A DNA stretch of 64,000 bases from Closterium sp. NIES-65 (lineage: Eukaryota > Streptophyta > Zygnematophyceae > Desmidiales > Closteriaceae): assembly GCA_948144175.1 (NCBI GenBank), contig CANXME010002579.1, forward strand, positions 1,362,001 to 1,426,000. The letters run 5' to 3'. The position numbers and the translations under genes are program-made. Each line of letters opens with the position of its first letter. Position 1 is the first letter of the stretch. Below are positions 41,657-53,896 of the stretch, in pieces. Below the pieces are notes generated by a model. It was not told where the DNA came from. It did no database searches and was given only the letters and a program-made list of their open reading frames with translations.

Positions 41657-43944
41657 GCCCCTTGTATCCTGCTCCAAGATTGCTGCTGCGGCTTTGTCTT
41701 CGGGCGTTGCGTAGCTGTGTCCGTCATTCGCGTAAATGCGATTCGCGTTCGTCTCCTCGTCGTGATGGAACTGGTCGAGGAAGAACCGCTCGTAGAAGAT
41801 TACGTCGCGAGCGTGGGCGGTTTCCTGACTGAGGAGGTCCAGCACGATCCATGCTTTGTACTCGTGATTGATGCCGAGGTGAATTCTCCAGCGCGCGCGA
41901 CTGGCGAATTTGCCGATGGTTGATGTCGGCGGGCGGTACTGCACCATGCACCCCCACACACGGAGCATGGAGGTATCCCCCTTGGTCCCGGTCCATTTGA
42001 CGTGCGGGGAGAGGTTCCCGGTGATTGCGGTGGTTGAAAGCAGGTTGTGCACCCGCACGACATGGTGCATTACGTAGGTCCAGTAGATCGGCGGCAACTT
42101 CAATTGTTTCATCAGCGCCCGCACCTTTGTCATCAGTGTGCGGTTCGTCCGCTCGGCTACGCCCTGCTGCTGGTGTGCGTAGGGGAGAGAGAAGTGATGC
42201 TCGATCCCCTTTTGCGCCAGGTAAGTCTGCATCTGATTGCTCCTGAATTCTGCTGCGCCGTCAGATTGCCAGATCTTCAGCTTCTCCCCAGATTGCCGTT
42301 GCGCGTGCGCCAGCCAAAGGCGGAACACCTCGTAGGCCCTGTCACGAGTTTCCACGTTCACGACCCACACATAGCGTGTTCCAGTGTCGATGAAGGTGAG
42401 CGTGTATAGCTCGTCGTCGACCCTGCAGTGCCCCACGTTGAGAAAATCGCTGTACACTTTGTGCAGCTTGGGGTAGCGGTTCGTTCCTGGCTCGAGCAGC
42501 GGGAACGGTTGGTGGCTTAGCGCAGCTTTGGGGCAGACGGTGCAGTTGCGCGGATGTGTCGCGCCTCTCACTTCACTGCCATCTGGGCGCAGGAGCGCTC
42601 CAGGAGCGAAGACGCCTGCGTCGATGCAGTTTTTCAGTGTCGCGCGTGAGGGATGTCCGAGGCGCTGGTGCCAAAGTGCATCGTCGGCACGAAAGCCGGA
42701 GGTGCGCATGTAGTGCGCGCGGGCTTCTTCAGGGTCTTCATCAGGTACGGGAGCAGGTTCCGCTGCTGCTTCCTCTGCATCTTCTTCTTCTGCCGCGGTA
42801 GTCAGCATCAGCGCCAGAAATTCTCTGTCGCGAATCTCATAGAGCGGGATGTTGGTCCCAGGAATGGTTCCAAGGACAAGAGTTGGTTCGCGCGGTTTGG
42901 GAGCAGGTCCGTAAGCGGTGCAACGCGGGGTTGACGGCTCGTTGCCCCAGACGATGGTATCCCATGAATCGCGGCGCGGTGGGCTATCAGGAGGAGGTAG
43001 CGCGAGTGGGACATGGCGCGAGGGACGACCGAGGGGAACAACTGCAGATTCTCCAGCAGGTTCTTCTCCCCCCCTTTGTTTTTCGCAGGAAGCCCCCCAG
43101 GCTCTAGTAGAGGCGCCCCAGCCGCTCGTGTCGCCGCCAGATGCAGCGCCCCATCCGCCGGTTGCGGTTGCCCAGGTTCCGCCGGTGTTGCCCCAGTTGC
43201 CAACCTCATCTGTTCCCAATCCGCCGACGCTTCCCCACCCCCCTTCATTGGTGGCGCTCTCTTCCGCTTCGGCGCCCCATGCGGCGCAAGCGAATGTTCC
43301 GCGTGCCTCGGCGAGGCTCTGTTGGCGAAGCTCCTCGGCTTCGCGGCGCGCCAGTTCTTCCTCCTGTTCCACGGTGAGTATTGCCGTGGGGTCGCGCCAG
43401 TGGGGGTAAATCTTCAGAAATTCTTCGTGGGTGTAAGGCTGCGCCACCCCGCGTGTGTCGAAGGTTCCGCGGCGTTGTCCGCGCAGGATGCCTTCAAGGC
43501 GCTGAGAGGGTGGTCCAGCGTGGGGGCTTTGGTCGGTGCCGAACACACGCTGAGTGGTGACTTCAAGTTCGAATTGCGACATCCCTTCTTCTGGCGGCGT
43601 GTGGCGCTCTGCTTCGGCGATGGCGGAGAGTGCGCGGCCGGCAATGGCGCTGGTTGACGTCGTCGGCGTGTGACAGTTCCTGCAGATGCCGTCTGGGTCA
43701 GGGTTGTGCAGCGCCGTTTCACGTGGGTGGGGATGATGCGGCACCCACGGTCTCCCGTTAGGGTGCTTCCAGTCCCTGCGGTGAATGTGCTCGAAGGGGA
43801 GTGGCACAAGGTCGATTAACTCGTGCGAATCGCCGCTGCAGTCGGGGATGTCAAAGTTGAGGACATACACTCCATTCTCGGAGTGTGCTCCGCCAATCTG
43901 CTTGCGGGGAAAGGTGCGCGATTCGTAGTGCAGCAGAATATCGC
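41657..43944 (-). pseudogene. pol: Copia I integrase and upstream region
   Basis: From about 42.7 kb downward: GAG-pre-integrase ALWHQRLGHPSRATLKNC with a CTVC zinc pair, integrase core with FIDTGTRYVWVV, WQSDGAAEFRSNQMQ and HQQQGVAERTNRTLM, then VRVWGC-type sequence (LRVWGCMVQYRPP). Upstream of it lie about 400 codons without a domain I know, including tryptophan/glycine-rich GGWG repeats (about 43.1 kb) and a proline/histidine-rich zinc-like DGICRNCHTP. The left end of Copia K adjoins at about 43.94 kb. Confidence 0.8.
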
Positions 43945-45306
43945 GTGAAGCGTCTGCAGCGGAGCCTCTATCGGAGGAAACTCGGAGGAGTGAGGAGCGG
44001 CGCGCTGCCGCCCCTCGACGCAGGGAACGCAGGTGAGGCCAAGCCCCGGAGGAAGAGAAGGGAGGGACCGGGGGAGACTCGAGACAAGGAAACGAGAGGC
44101 CATGCCTCGGAGACGAGGCAGGGAGGGGTGACCAAGGCGGTGGTGCCAGAGGAGAGTATGGTGAGACAGGAGACGACACGAGTAGGGGGCAGACTCAGGA
44201 CCAGACCTGGACACTGCAGCAAAGACCTGACTCAATGCAGCTACCTGAGGAGACTCAGCAGTCAGTGTGTACAGGATCGACCCCGGCCGACGGGTAAACG
44301 TGGCCAAGTGTCGGCCCGTCCTAGCACATGTACAGTGGGTCACTCGCTGATGTGCAGGGGTGAACTGGTCAACCGTTGCGTCCTGTAGGTCAGCACCACT
44401 CACCAAGTTCGTAGAGAACGAGGGGAGGTAAAGACCCGACAGAGAGCCAAAAGGGGCCGCCAGACACGGTAAGACAGTGGAGAAGTGGGCAAGGACGGGA
44501 CCCCCAGAGGGGTCTGCCAAGGAGACTGCAACCGGCTGACTAAGCGGCGTGAGTGTGGTGCAGTCTCGAAAGAAGGAGCGGGAAGCACCCGAGTCAAGGG
44601 TGAAGGTGCGTAACACCTGAGACGACGTGGTACCTAAGAGAGCAGACTCACCAGCACCTGGGGCAGCAGACTCACCAGCACCTGGGGCAGCAGACTCACC
44701 AGCACCTGGAGGAGCAGACGCACTAGCACCTAGAACAGCAGCCTCACCAGCACCTAGAGCAGCAGCCTCAATGCCCGAGTCAGGCGGAACACACAGGTAA
44801 CAGTCACCCACATCACTAGTAGGAAATGCATACATGGCAGTGAGGATAGCATCATAGTCAAGAGCATAGATATCTACCCTCTGCCTAAGCAGCTCCACCC
44901 AGTCGGGGAGCTCAGCGGCGTCGCCAAACTCCGTACGCGAGACGTCGCTCAGACGGGCGAAGCAGCGGGACTCGGCATGACCAAGCATTCCGCAGGGCTG
45001 ACCAGTCCGAGCACCAGTGCGAATGACGTACGGACAGCGGGCAAAACTCCGTGACCCTCCACGCTGAGCGTACCACTCACGAAGCTGCTGGGGCGAAAGG
45101 ACCGCGGGCGGACTACGCTGAAGCTGCACCTGGCCACTACAAGTAGCTCCCGAACTCCTCACGCCAGAACGACTCCCACTACGGCCACCCCGACAACCGC
45201 AAGTAGCGTACCACTCATGAAGCTGCTGGGGCGTGAGGGACTCACGCGGACGTCGCTGGAGCTGCATCTGGCCACCGCCAGGAGCAGGAGGAGCAGTGGT
45301 AGCCAC
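43945..45306 (-). pseudogene. Copia K gag end, protease and GAG-pre-integrase
   Basis: Two LSPQQLREWYA-type motifs separated by about 140 bp of serine/glycine-rich sequence, then a zinc stretch CPYVIRTGARTGQPCGMLGHAESRCFARL, protease LDSGASRSFFRD (about 44.57 kb) and HHRLGHPSLPRLRG (about 44.1 kb). The REWYA unit is repeated three times at DNA level (about 45.07, 45.21 and 45.37 kb). Confidence 0.82.
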
Positions 45307-45539
45307 AGTAGCAGCAGTAGAAGAAGTAGCAGTATTCGTAGCGCGGCCACCCCTACAACCCCAACTAGCGTACCACTCACGAAGCTGTTGGGGGCGAGGG
45401 ACTCACGCGGACGGCGCGGGAGCTGGATCTGGCCACGCCAGAAGCAGCAGTAGCAATAGAAAGAGCAGTAGCAGCAAGAGCAGCAGTAACAGTACGAGCA
45501 GGGCAGTGCTCACCAGTGGCGAGAAGGGCAGGCGTACGA

Positions 45540-46605
45540 CTTCGGCAACGGCGAGGCCGCTACCACTGCAGGGCGAGGGCTCTGCGGCTGCTGCAGGGGC
45601 GACTGCTCCAGGGGCGGCTGCTGTAGTGGCGGCTGCTGCAGGGGCGGCTGCTCAAGGGGCGGCTGCTCCAGGGGCGGCTGCTGCAGTGGCGGCTGCTCCA
45701 GGGGTGGCTGCTGCAGTGGCGGCTGCTCCAGGGGCGGTTGCTGCAGTGGCGGCTTCTCCAGGGGCGGCTGCTGCAGGGGCGGCTGCTCCAGGGGCGGCTG
45801 CTGCAGTGGCGGCTGCTCCAGGGGCGGCTGCTCCAGGGGCGGCTGCTGCAGTGGCGGCTGCTCTAGGGGTGGTTGCTGTAGTGGTGGCTGCTCCGGGGGC
45901 GGCTGCTGCAGTGGCAGCTGCTCCAGGGGGCGGCTGTTGCAGGGCGCGGGTTAGGTCAGGGCGCCGCGGCAGTCAGGGGGCGGCGCGGCTGCTGCAGGGG
46001 GCGGCTGCTGCAGGGCTGAAATGGCGGCCGCTCTAGGGCGCGGGTTAGGGCAGGGCGCCGCGGCGGGCAGGGGTGACGCGGGAGCCGCAACGGGGCCGCG
46101 AAGGAGCCGCGACGGGGCCACGAGGGGCCTGGAGAGGGGCCGCGGAGGGGCCGCGACAAGCCGCGACGAGCCATGAGGGGCCGCGAACGGTCGCGGAGGG
46201 GCCGCGAACGGCCGCGAGGGGCCGCGAACGGCTGCAAGGGGCCGCGAGAGGGGCCGCAAGGGGCCGCGAACGGCCACGGAGGGGCCGCGAGAGGGGCCGC
46301 GAGAGGGGCCACGAGAGGGGCCGCGAGAGGGGCCGCGAGGGTCCGTGAGAGGGGCCGCGAGGGAGCGGCTAAGGGGCCGCGAGGGGCCGTGATAGAGGGG
46401 CCGCGAGGGGCCGTGAGTGGGGCCGCGAGGGAGCGGCTAAGGGGCCGCGAGGGGCCGTGAGAGGGGCCGCGAGGGAGCGGCTAAGGGGCCACTAAGGGCA
46501 GGGGACGCGGGGCGCGACTCGGGCAGGGGTGAAGTGCGCTCCGGGCAGGAAAAAAAACTTTCGAATTTTCGGTGGGCCCTAGGAAACGTTCCCACTAGGG
46601 AACCT
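45540..46605 (-). other. Copia K leader, low complexity
   Basis: CTGCTCCAGGGGCGG-type repeats of about 30 bp (45.58-45.95 kb), then GGGGCCGCGAGAGG-type repeats (46.08-46.49 kb). Alanine-rich frames across it are artefacts of the repeat. Composition is like the other Copia leaders. Confidence 0.7.
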
Positions 46606-46616
46606 GCTCTATCCTA

Positions 46617-46742
46617 TGAGAAAGAACAAGGAATGAATGCACTAGGAAACAGTTGGGTACACGTAGGAAATCCTAAAAGTGTTGTACCCCATATAGTCTA
46701 CCCCACTACAGCCTACACAGACTATAGCATATAAGTCTGACA
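46617..46742 (-). repeat. Copia K 5' LTR
   Basis: 126 bp; minus strand TGTCAGACTTATATGC...TTCTTTCTCA. It has the common core GTAGTGGGGTAG...GGGTACAAC. Confidence 0.85.
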
Positions 46743-47076
46743 GGGGGTTGAGCCATTTGTGTCGAGGGAGAAAGTTTGTGGGACGGCGTTCTGCCCAGTT
46801 GGGGCCGGTTGAGATGGTTGCGAGGATGTTCCCGCATCGCTGTTCCGCAATGTTTGGAGCCCCTGCTCCAGGCTGGTGAGTCGCTGAAGAAGTTGTGCGA
46901 GGACTTCGGTGCCGGACGTAGTTGTTTCCTCGCTTGTCGCAGCCGGATTGGTTCGCGCTTCAGCCGTCAGATTAGTATGACCACCAGATCCTCCGGCCAT
47001 TCTCACACGCGAGCGTGTGCCGGTAGCCACTTTCTGAATGTCGCAATTTCGGGAGTGGTGTTGCGAAGGATTCCCG
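46743..47076 (-). pseudogene. gag: Copia I gag N-terminal fragment
   Basis: Minus-strand frame with MATGTRSRVRMAGGSGG, then a leucine heptad stretch LAQLLQRLTSLEQGLQTL, as expected for a gag N-terminus. It starts just inside the Copia M insertion site and ends at the Copia K LTR. Assigned to Copia I because the sequence continues past M into the I primer site and LTR. Confidence 0.6.
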
Positions 47077-47218
47077 TGTTAATAACCTAAGGCAATGACG
47101 ATGAATTAGATGAAGGCTAGGGTACAAGACTAGGGTGTCGAAGAACTTTGTGTACCCCCTAGTGCTAACCCCCATACAGTCTAGCTAACCTAAACAGGTA
47201 TATATATATAATTTGACA
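47077..47218 (-). repeat. Copia M 3' LTR
   Basis: 142 bp; minus strand TGTCAAATTATATA...GTTATTAACA. Preceded on the minus strand by CCCCCATTTTGCCTATGGGG. Confidence 0.93.
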
Positions 47219-47456
47219 CACCCCCATAGGCAAAATGGGGGATAGCCAAGGCAAGCAACAGTCATAAGACCAGTCAAGAGAAGAAACAAAACACAGCTCA
47301 GGGTGGATCACAATGTCACGACGCAGTCTGAGCACAAGCAAAGGCCACAAGGCCAGTTCACATGCAGAGACATATATGTAGCAACAACAGCACAGTGATC
47401 TCTACCTACTAGAGCAAGCTTGCAAGTATATATATAGATCACAGTACAAACAAAGC

Positions 47457-49080
47457 CTACAGCAAGTGAGGAAAAGTGGGCACAAGCCCCAGCATAGTGC
47501 AAAAGCGCTGATGATCACCAGGCTGAAGTGCCTTGGTGAATATATCAGCAGTGATGGCCTGAGTGGCCACGTAACGCAGACGAAGCTGACCGCGCTGCTG
47601 CATCTCTCGAGCCAGGAAGTAACGGAGAGAGTTGTGCTTCGTTCTGTGCTCCTCACACAAGGCAATGGCAGCCTTGTTGTCGACGTACAGCACTGGAGGA
47701 GAACTAGGCCGCTCTCCCAAGTCAGTCAGCAGGTAGGTCAGCCAGCGTAGCTCCTGTGCAGCCATGGCTGTGGCGTAGATCTCAGCCTCACAACTGGAGC
47801 TGAGAACTAAAGACGAGTGAGTAGAACGCCAAGAAACTGAACGAGAGCCAAGGCTAAAGGTGTAACCCTGTGATGACCGCCCAAGAAGCGTCTGAGTGCC
47901 CAATGAGAACAACTAAGCGCCTCCCTCCAAGCACGAGCCCCATGCCTGACGTACTGCACAAGTAACGCAGTACCCTCTTAGCAGCATCCATGTGCACCTT
48001 TCGGTGCCGACCAGGAGCCACGTAGCGAGCCAGAAGGCCAAGAGGGTACGCGAGGTCAAGACGAGTGCAAGTGATCAGGTACATGAGGCAACCAACTAGC
48101 TCTGGGTAAAGACCACTCGGCTCTACGGACTCGTCCGAAGGTGGAGCTGAGAGCGAGTGACCTGTAGCCAAAAGAGTCGCCTGTGCCGAGGACCAGGTGA
48201 AGCCAAAGCGCTGAAGGACCTGCTGCACCATGTGTGACTAAGTCAGTGTGATGGTGCGGCGTGCTCTGTCCCGGGTGATCCGCAAGCCAAGATAGCTTGT
48301 CAGCTCACCCATGTCTGTGCACATGTGTCTCTTCTGCAGCTCCGACTTCATGTGGACGAGAGCCTCAGTGTCAGCAGTGGCAAAGACCAAGTCGTCGACG
48401 TACACGAGGATGTAGAACGGCGGCAGCAAAGTGTCGGTGCGCAGAAACAGCGACGGGTCAGCAGTCGACGGGGCAAACCAAAGAGCCGCAAGAGTCGTCC
48501 TCAGTGTGTTGTGCCTCTCACGTGGCGCCTGGCGGAGACCGTAGACTGGCCGTCGGAGGCTCCAATGGGTATGAGGAGGGAACGACCCAGTGAAGCGAGG
48601 TGGACGGCGCAGCCAGACCTCCTCGTGCAGGCTGCCCTGCAAGAAATCTGTGATGAAGCCAAGAGAATGAAGCTCGTAGTCACGCTGAGCGGCAACGTGT
48701 AGGAGCACCCGAAGAGTGGTCATCTTCGGGGTGGGGGAGAAGGTCTGGAAGAGGTCAACTCCCTCTCGCTGACTGAAGCCTCGAGCAACGTAACGAGCCT
48801 TGAAGACCGGTGGAGAACCTGGCGGCCGCTTCACCCTGAAAATCCACATGCCACTAACGATGTTCGCCCCAGGAGGGGGAACCTTGTCGACGTAGGTGCC
48901 TGTGGACTTCCAGGATGCCATCTCTGCGTCCATGGCTTTCTGCCACTGAGAGGAGTAGGGACCCTCGATCGCCTCAGCGTACGATCGTGAGGTCGGGATG
49001 TCTGGTGCATCCGGGTCTACCTCAGGGGCAAGCAGCATGGACACGAGATGAGGCGCAGCGGCCGCAAGACACTCAAGGTC
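47457..49080 (-). pseudogene. pol: Copia M RT and RNase H
   Basis: RT at about 48.95-48.25 kb with WQKAMDAEMASWKSTGTYVD, GMWIFRVKRPPGS, YDDLVF-type catalytic box ILVYVDDLVFATADT and TYLGL-like end. RNase H at about 48.2-47.47 kb with CTRLDLAYPLGLLARYVAPG, GHSDASWA, SSCEAEIYATAMAAQELRWL. Broken. Confidence 0.87.
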
Positions 49081-49397
49081 CTCCTGCCTGTCTCAAGGAC
49101 GTCCGTGCCAAGAGCACACTCACCCCCGATGGACGGAGGACAGACAGACTTAGACTCAACAACAAGACGAGCGGCGTAGTCTAGACGACAGTGAGCAGCA
49201 AAGTCGACAAGCTCAGCGACCAAGGCAGACGCACCAGTAGACTCAAACGACGGGTCGGCGACAACAGTGGCTAGCAGACGCGTGACAGTAGGGTGCTCAG
49301 CACGAAACCGGTCAGACTCAGGGTCAGCAACGACAGGTAGAGAGGACACAGGCGGAGACAGCAGGGGAACACGTGGCGGCAGAGAGGAAGGACGACG

Positions 49398-49535
49398 TCT
49401 CAAGATTAGCGAGGAGAAGCATGATGCATTAGGTATGGGGGGGGGGTACAAGAATGTTGAGAAAATTGTTGTACCCTCTAAGATATCACCCCTACACAAC
49501 CTAGAGATATATAATAACAAACATATAATTTGACA
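49398..49535 (-). repeat. Solo LTR inserted in Copia M
   Basis: 138 bp with minus-strand ends TGTCAAATTATATG...CTAATCTTGAGA, flanked by CGACG at 49393-49397 and 49536-49540. No interior or second LTR, so it is what remains after LTR-LTR recombination. A run of 11 G lies inside. It carries the Copia LTR core GGGTACAAC. Confidence 0.9.
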
Positions 49536-49720
49536 CGACGGACGACAAGGGAAGGGCCGGGCAGCCGGCTGACGCTGACGAGGAACCCAACGACCAGAAC
49601 GACTGGAAAGGACAGGTGAGACAGGACGCGACGCAGGCTCACGACGCTCAGCAAGGCCCTCGATCTGCTCAGCGTAAGGAGAAGGAGCAGGCAAAGGTGA
49701 GCCAGGCTGTAACGGAAGAC

Positions 49721-50504
49721 CAGTAGACAACGGGAGGCTAAGAACCTGGCAAAGCACGGAGCCAGGCGGGGGCAGAGACGACGGAGACGACGGAGCAAAG
49801 AACAGGCGCGGCTGTGCAGTGCCTCCAGCACCAGCAGCTCCAGCACCCTCAGCAACGCCAGCACCTCCAGCAGCTCCAGCACCACCAGCACCCCCAGCAG
49901 CTCCAGCACCCCCAGCAGCTCCAGCTCCTCCACCAGCTCCAGTACCCTCAGCAGCCCTAGCACCTCCACCAGCTCTAAAACCCTCAGCACCAGCCCAACC
50001 TGGTGCAGCACCCCCAGAACCGGAACCTCCAGTCCCAGGGTCTCCAACCGCTGTGCCACCAGCAGCAGCACCCTCAGACACACCACCGTCAGCCAACGGG
50101 AGACCAGTAGACCAGTAGACAACGGGAGGCTAAGAACCTGGCAAAGCACGGAGCCAGGCGGGGGCAGAGACGACGGAGACGACGGAGCAAAGAACAGGCG
50201 CGGCTGTGCAGTGCCTCCAGCACCAGCAGCTCCAGCACCCTCAGCAACGCCAGCACCTCCAGCAGCTCCAGCACCACCAGCACCCCCAGCAGCTCCAGCA
50301 CCCCCAGCAGCTCCAGCTCCTCCACCAGCTCCAGTACCCTCAGCAGCCCTAGCACCTCCACCAGCTCTAAAACCCTCAGCACCAGCCCAACCTGGTGCAG
50401 CACCCCCAGAACCGGAACCTCCAGTCCCAGGGTCTCCAACCGCTGTGCCACCAGCAGCAGCACCCTCAGACACACCACCGTCAGCCCCAGCACCTCCAGC
50501 ACTC
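49721..50504 (-). repeat. 392-bp tandem duplication in the Copia M linker
   Basis: The stretch starting CAGTAGACAACGGGAGGC at 49721 recurs at 50113, a period of 392 bp. The copies look identical by eye over nearly the whole unit. They encode the glycine/alanine-rich GAAGGAGAAG linker between integrase and RT. Either a very recent duplication or an assembly artefact. Confidence 0.85.
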
Positions 50505-51059
50505 CCAGTACGAGCACCTCCGGGACCAGCAACACTAACACCTCCAGCAGGCAAAGGACCAGCACCACTCTCAGCTCCAGTGACGCCAGCAGAAGAACCC
50601 CCAGCAATAGAACCCTGAGGTGCAGAAGCGCGACGCTGACGGCGACCGTACCAGTTGTGCAGCTGCTGGGAGGTAAGAGGCACACGCGGACGAAGACGGC
50701 TACTCCAAGGAGACCGCGGAACAGCATTCTCAAAACCCTCAAGTGACTCACCCCCAGACTCAGCACCCCCAGGCTCTGCACACGCAGGCTCAGCACCCCC
50801 AGATTCAGCACCCCCAGACGCAGGACCTCCAGGCTCCTCACTCGCAGGCTCAGCACCCCCAGGCTCCGTACCCTTAGGCCCCTCACGCCCAGCGCCCCCA
50901 GACTCAGCACGCCCACGCTGCAAACCCCCAAGCTCCACACCCCCAGGGACAGCACCACCACCAGCAGGACCGGAGTCACCAGTGACCTCAACAGGCGCAG
51001 GGACGGGAGGGTCTACCTGAGAAACACCTGAAGAAGCAGGACCTGGCGCGGGGAGGGGG

Positions 51060-52560
51060 TCTACGTGGGGAGGACCTGGGGCAAGAAAGAGTGGCGGGAG
51101 AGGGCGAAGAGCAGTGAGGTAGGGGAAGAGGCGGTAAAAGGGGACTGACTCGTCAAAGGTGACGTCCTGGGACGCAAAGACACGGCGCGAGGCGAGGTCG
51201 TAGAACTACGAGCCAGGCGCGTCAGGGACGAAGCCAAGGAAGACGCAAGGAATGGCACGAGGGGAGAGCTTGTCCGCAGTGGTATCGCGAACAAAGGCAC
51301 GAGCACCCCAGACCCGGAAACGCGACGCGTCGCCAACCTTCCCTGTCCACAGCAGTGTGGGCGAGGTCTCCAGCAAGGAGACACGGGGCCAAAGGTTGAG
51401 CTGATGCGTGGCGTACCGGACCGCAAAGAGCCACAAAAAATGGGGGGCAGCCGCATGGATCATGGAGGTACGAGCGACCTCCATGACTAAGCCAATGCGG
51501 CGCTCAGCAACCCCATTCTGCTGCGGAGAGGCCGGAAGCGTGAAAGTCTGGCGGATGCCGTGCTCCGCACATAAGGCGGCTAGGAGGTCTGAGGAGAACT
51601 CACCACCTCTGTCAGAGTGCAGACGCAGGACAGGAAAGTCCGACTGGAACCGCTCGCGGAGCTGGAGATGAGTAGCACGGATCCAGGGGATCAAAACATC
51701 AGGGACATCCCCCTTGCGCTGCAAGGGGAAGACCGTGGTGTAGCACGTGTAGTCGTCGACAACCAGCAGGAAGTACCGCTCGTGGCCCTGTCCACGGACG
51801 CGGGCTGGGCCCCACACGTCCAGGTGGAGAGTCTGCACTGAAGCCTCTGTGGGAGGGAACGAGGAGTGAGGAGCGGCACGCTGCCGCCCCTCGACACAAG
51901 GAATGCAGGGCGGCGCAGGCGAGGGAGGGAGGGCAGGCAGAGACCTGGGAAGACCGAAGACCAGAAAGCGAGAGTGCATGCTACGAAGGCGAGGCAGGGA
52001 GGGGTGGCCCAGGCGGTGGTGCCACAGGAGAGTGTCGTGAGACGGCCGGCGACACTCACATTGGGTAGCTACCTGAGCATACGCGTGCAGCTGGGGAGAC
52101 AAATGGGTGGAACGCGACGCATTGGTGAGGGTGTATAGACTGGACCCTGGCGCACCGGTGAACGTGGCCAGGTGGCGGCCTGTCTGGGAGCACGTACAGA
52201 TTGCCGCACGCTGTCGGCCAGGGGTGAAGGTGTCAACACCCGCATCCTGGAGGACAGCGTTGCTCACCAAGTTCGTAGAGAACGAGGGGAGGTGGAGACC
52301 AGACAGCTCACCAGACGGGACCGCCGGACACGGAAGCACAGTGGAAGACCGCGCAAGCACTGGGCCCCCAGAGGGGTCAGCCAGTGAGACAGGAACAGGT
52401 GCAGGAAGGGGGGGTGATTGTGGTACTGTCGCGAAAGAAACAGCGGGAAGCACCAGAGTCAAGTGTAAAAGTGTGCGAGGCCTGTGCAGGCGCAGTACCA
52501 AGGGGAGCAGACTCACAAGCACCAAGTGATGCAGGGGCTATACCAGGGGCTGTACCAGGA
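51060..52560 (-). pseudogene. pol: Copia M protease and integrase
   Basis: Protease-like LDSGASRCFFRD at about 52.45 kb. GAG-pre-integrase HHRLGHPSLPRLRSMHS at about 52.0 kb with CIPCVEGRQRAAPHSS. Integrase core HLDVWGPARVRGQGHERY, LHSDRGGEFSSDLL and QQNGVAERRIG at about 51.8-51.5 kb; then FRVWGARAFVRDT and CVFLGFVPDAPG. Broken. Confidence 0.87.
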
Positions 52561-52599
52561 TCCGGCGGCACACACAAGTAGCAGTCACCCTCAGCACTA

Positions 52600-53896
52600 A
52601 CAGACAATGCATACATAGCAGCTAGAATAGCCTCATAGTCAAGATCAAAGATTGGTACATCACGCCTAAGCAAGTCTGCCCAGTTGGGGAACTCGGTAGC
52701 ATCATGAAACTTGGCGCGCCAGGCGTCGCTAAGTCGAGCGAAGCAGCGCTGCTCAGTGTGAAACCCTGTGCACTGGCAGTTAGCGCGGGGACCTGTGCGG
52801 ATGATATAGGGGCAGCGACCAGGACCCCCAGAAGCCCCACGCCCGGCATACCAGTCAAGAAGCTGCTGGGAAGTGGGGGCCTGGTGCTGACGCTGCTGCT
52901 GCTGCGGCTGCTGCTGCTGGCCCTGACCACCACTGGCACCACCGCTCCCTCCTCCCCCACCGCCGCTGCCGCCCCCTCCACCGCCCCCAGTGCCTCCGCC
53001 GCCCCCACCACCACCTCCACCCCCTCCACCCTCGCGACCACCCCCACCACCTCCACCGCCCCCGCCGCCTGCACCACCGCCGCCCCCACCGTCCCTGCCA
53101 CCCTTGCCGCCCTTGCCGCTGCAACGCTTCCCACTAGGAGCGGAAGCAGCCCCGACCTCCTCAGCACCAAGGTAGTCATGAGCAGCAGCTGCGGAGGCGT
53201 ATTGGGGGTGAGAGGGGAGGGGGAGCACCCCTCAAAGAGGGGAGAGTGCGGAGTGCCACGAGCAGCACCTACAGCAAGGATGTTCTTCTCTACTGCTAGG
53301 AGGTGCTTCTCGAAGTCATCGACAGTGAGACTTGGGGGGTCTAGTGCTAGGAAGTGGTCCCTGACCGAGCTAAGAGTGTCAGGGAGGCGGGTGACGAGGA
53401 AATAGAGAGTGAAGTACATCGGGGGGGGGGGGGGGGGGGGGTTGCGGTGCAAAACTCGGCTGAAAGGGCGGCACGAAAGCGAGTGTCAGTAGCGCGCATG
53501 TGGGAAATGAGGTCCTCAGCAGTGGTGAATGAAGAAAGGTTGGGGAACAGGTAGGGTAGCATGAGTCGACCTATGGCTGCAGTGGCCGGGGAGGAGTAGC
53601 GTGCAACTACAGCGTCGTAAAGTGCCTTGGCAATTTTGTGCTGGCTGAAATGCGCGCGCTCAGTGATCGGCAGATGGTTCCTAATCGCTAGGCGTGCAGC
53701 ATCATCGTGAGTCTGCCACTGCGAGCGTTCGAGAGCGGGAGCATCAGCAGCAGGAGCAACGGCAGTGCCAGACACATAATCGAACAGTGAAATCTTTGGC
53801 ATCAGTCAGAAGGAACAGTTGCAGGTCATCTAGCTACACAGTGAACTCTATGGGGCGACCGTCAGGTTCGAACGCGAGAACATTAGGCGTCGTCAT
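52600..53896 (-). pseudogene. gag: Copia M gag
   Basis: Starts MTTPNVLAFEPDGRPIEF at 53896. Gag domain HFSQHKIAKALYDAVVARYSSPATAAIGRLMLPYLFPNL at 53.65-53.5 kb; a glycine linker (about 53.13-52.93 kb); SQQLLDWYAGRGA and a zinc stretch CPYIIRTGPRANCQCTGFHTEQRCFARLSDAW (about 52.85-52.7 kb). A 21-G run at 53421-53441 lies in the coding part and may be length-uncertain. Broken. Confidence 0.85.

Larger units (their letters stand above)
43945..46742 (-). mobile_element. Copia K: 5' part of an A/B-type Copia (fossil)
   Basis: 5' LTR 46617-46742, primer-like TAGGATAGAGC at 46606-46616 (minus strand), leader, gag C-terminal part, protease and GAG-pre-integrase, ending abruptly at about 43.945 kb where Copia I sequence resumes. 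No 3' LTR is seen, so it is incomplete. Same protein family as Copia A and B. Confidence 0.8.

Noticed and set aside
45233-46036. Alanine-rich frame on the plus strand in the Copia K leader
   Set aside because: Antisense to Copia K and composed of a 30-bp repeat.
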